The notes under the pieces: generated by a model
The model's database searches: none
The model's input: only the letters and a program-made list of their open reading frames with translations
Told to the model about the DNA's origin: nothing
Assembly (NCBI GenBank): GCA_963817735.1
Contig: CAWFPP010000014.1
Location: 1 to 64,000, forward strand
Direction: 5' to 3'
DNA: 64,000 nt
Source of the DNA: Bog-473 sp963817735
Lineage (GTDB): Bacteria > Actinomycetota > Acidimicrobiia > Acidimicrobiales > RAAP-2
In this document: piece by piece, positions 63,845-64,000 of the stretch
Layout of the letters: each line of letters begins with the position of its first letter
How positions within the stretch are numbered: position 1 is the first letter of the stretch
Translations under genes and position numbers: made by a program

Positions 63845-64000
63845 TCACGGCTGCTTGTAGCCCATCTTCCGCAACAGAGCCTTGCGGACAATGACGTCGA
63901 CGTGGGTTTCGATTCTCAGAGACCTGTCGGATATGTCTCTGGAGGTTCCCCCGCGTCCCACAGCAAAGTGCGCTCTAGAGGTTCGACGGCCGAAGTGCGA
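63845..64000 (-). CDS. Partial ORF at window edge (C-terminal end)
   Basis: The minus-strand frame is open from the window edge to a TGA at 63845. The last 51 residues include SRDISDRSLRIETHVDVIV and RKALLRKMGYKQP, which look protein-like and basic. Too short to assign. An inverted repeat CAGAGAC/GTCTCTG (63917-63923 and 63935-63941) lies within it. Confidence 0.35.
   Translation of the reverse strand, partial: SHFGRRTSRAHFAVGRGGTSRDISDRSLRIETHVDVIVRKALLRKMGYKQP

Noticed and set aside
63917..63941. CAGAGAC/GTCTCTG inverted repeat as an insertion-sequence end.
   Set aside because: No transposase frame, partner end or target duplication is visible, and the repeat lies inside an open reading frame.

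Overview
The window looks like a high-GC actinobacterial chromosome segment, most plausibly from an Acidimicrobiia-like organism. The clues are GC-rich codon use, frequent GTG starts with GTGA/ATGA stop-start overlaps, a separate LigD polymerase module, a DUF5134 gene next to a copper ATPase, and a secreted deacetylase with the Gly-Tyr-Trp / Asp-Gly-Gly-Ile-Phe-Ser repeat common in that class. The taxonomic call is inference. I saw no rRNA, tRNA or CRISPR array.

Positions 1-4347 differ from the rest. They are AT-richer and carry a phage/ICE-like minus-strand set (AlpA-type regulator, excisionase-like HTH protein, small ORFs, a broken DUF3987 primase/helicase-like gene) plus clustered TCTGACA inverted repeats. 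The segment joins the high-GC DNA inside two broken genes near 4.35-4.5 kb, so it is either an insertion boundary or an assembly chimera.

4.4-12.5 kb: a frameshifted sulfatase, a PQQ-type beta-propeller protein, a sugar ABC transporter (binding protein, ATPase, permease) and a ROK-gene remnant. 12.5-26.4 kb: a phosphoribosyltransferase, a TIG-domain protein, a CFA-synthase-like methyltransferase with an isocitrate/isopropylmalate-dehydrogenase-like gene, a split LigD (PE-ligase plus separate polymerase), a sulfotransferase, a GGDEF-EAL protein, and a Ni/Co permease divergent from a Fur-family regulator.

26.7-38.2 kb is a copper island: a Met-rich membrane protein, SCO1, a PF03640 secreted protein, DUF5134, CopA, PCu(A)C, a BlaI/M56 sensor pair and a two-component system. 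Three copies of a CTAC-N5-GTAG dyad lie at its promoters and suggest one BlaI-type regulon.

38.6-42.0 kb is a compact redox module: a membrane-anchored Thr-rich protein ending in a flavinylation-like SGAT tail, ApbE, a ferric-reductase-like haem protein, a NuoF-like flavoprotein and a ferredoxin. It could carry electrons between ferredoxin/NAD(P)H and the cell exterior. It is followed by PadR/ChrA.

43.8-56.6 kb is a respiratory block: TlpA, SCO, two CtaG proteins, cytochrome oxidase subunits I-III, a CuA-like single-TM cupredoxin, a 36-residue membrane peptide, and a large membrane-SCO fusion whose membrane half is paralogous to the Met-rich protein of the copper island. Copper handling and oxidase biogenesis are therefore probably linked.

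56.6-64 kb: the conserved transglutaminase / alpha-E / circularly permuted ATP-grasp trio (with a CAG-encoded polyQ tract), a secreted NodB deacetylase with 126-bp tandem repeats, a phosphoribosyltransferase-hydrolase fusion, and a partial gene at the edge.

Many genes in 0.5-12.5 kb and 26-36.5 kb need one or more frame changes to restore conserved protein, while 38-64 kb needs none. Uneven residual indel errors explain this better than true decay.
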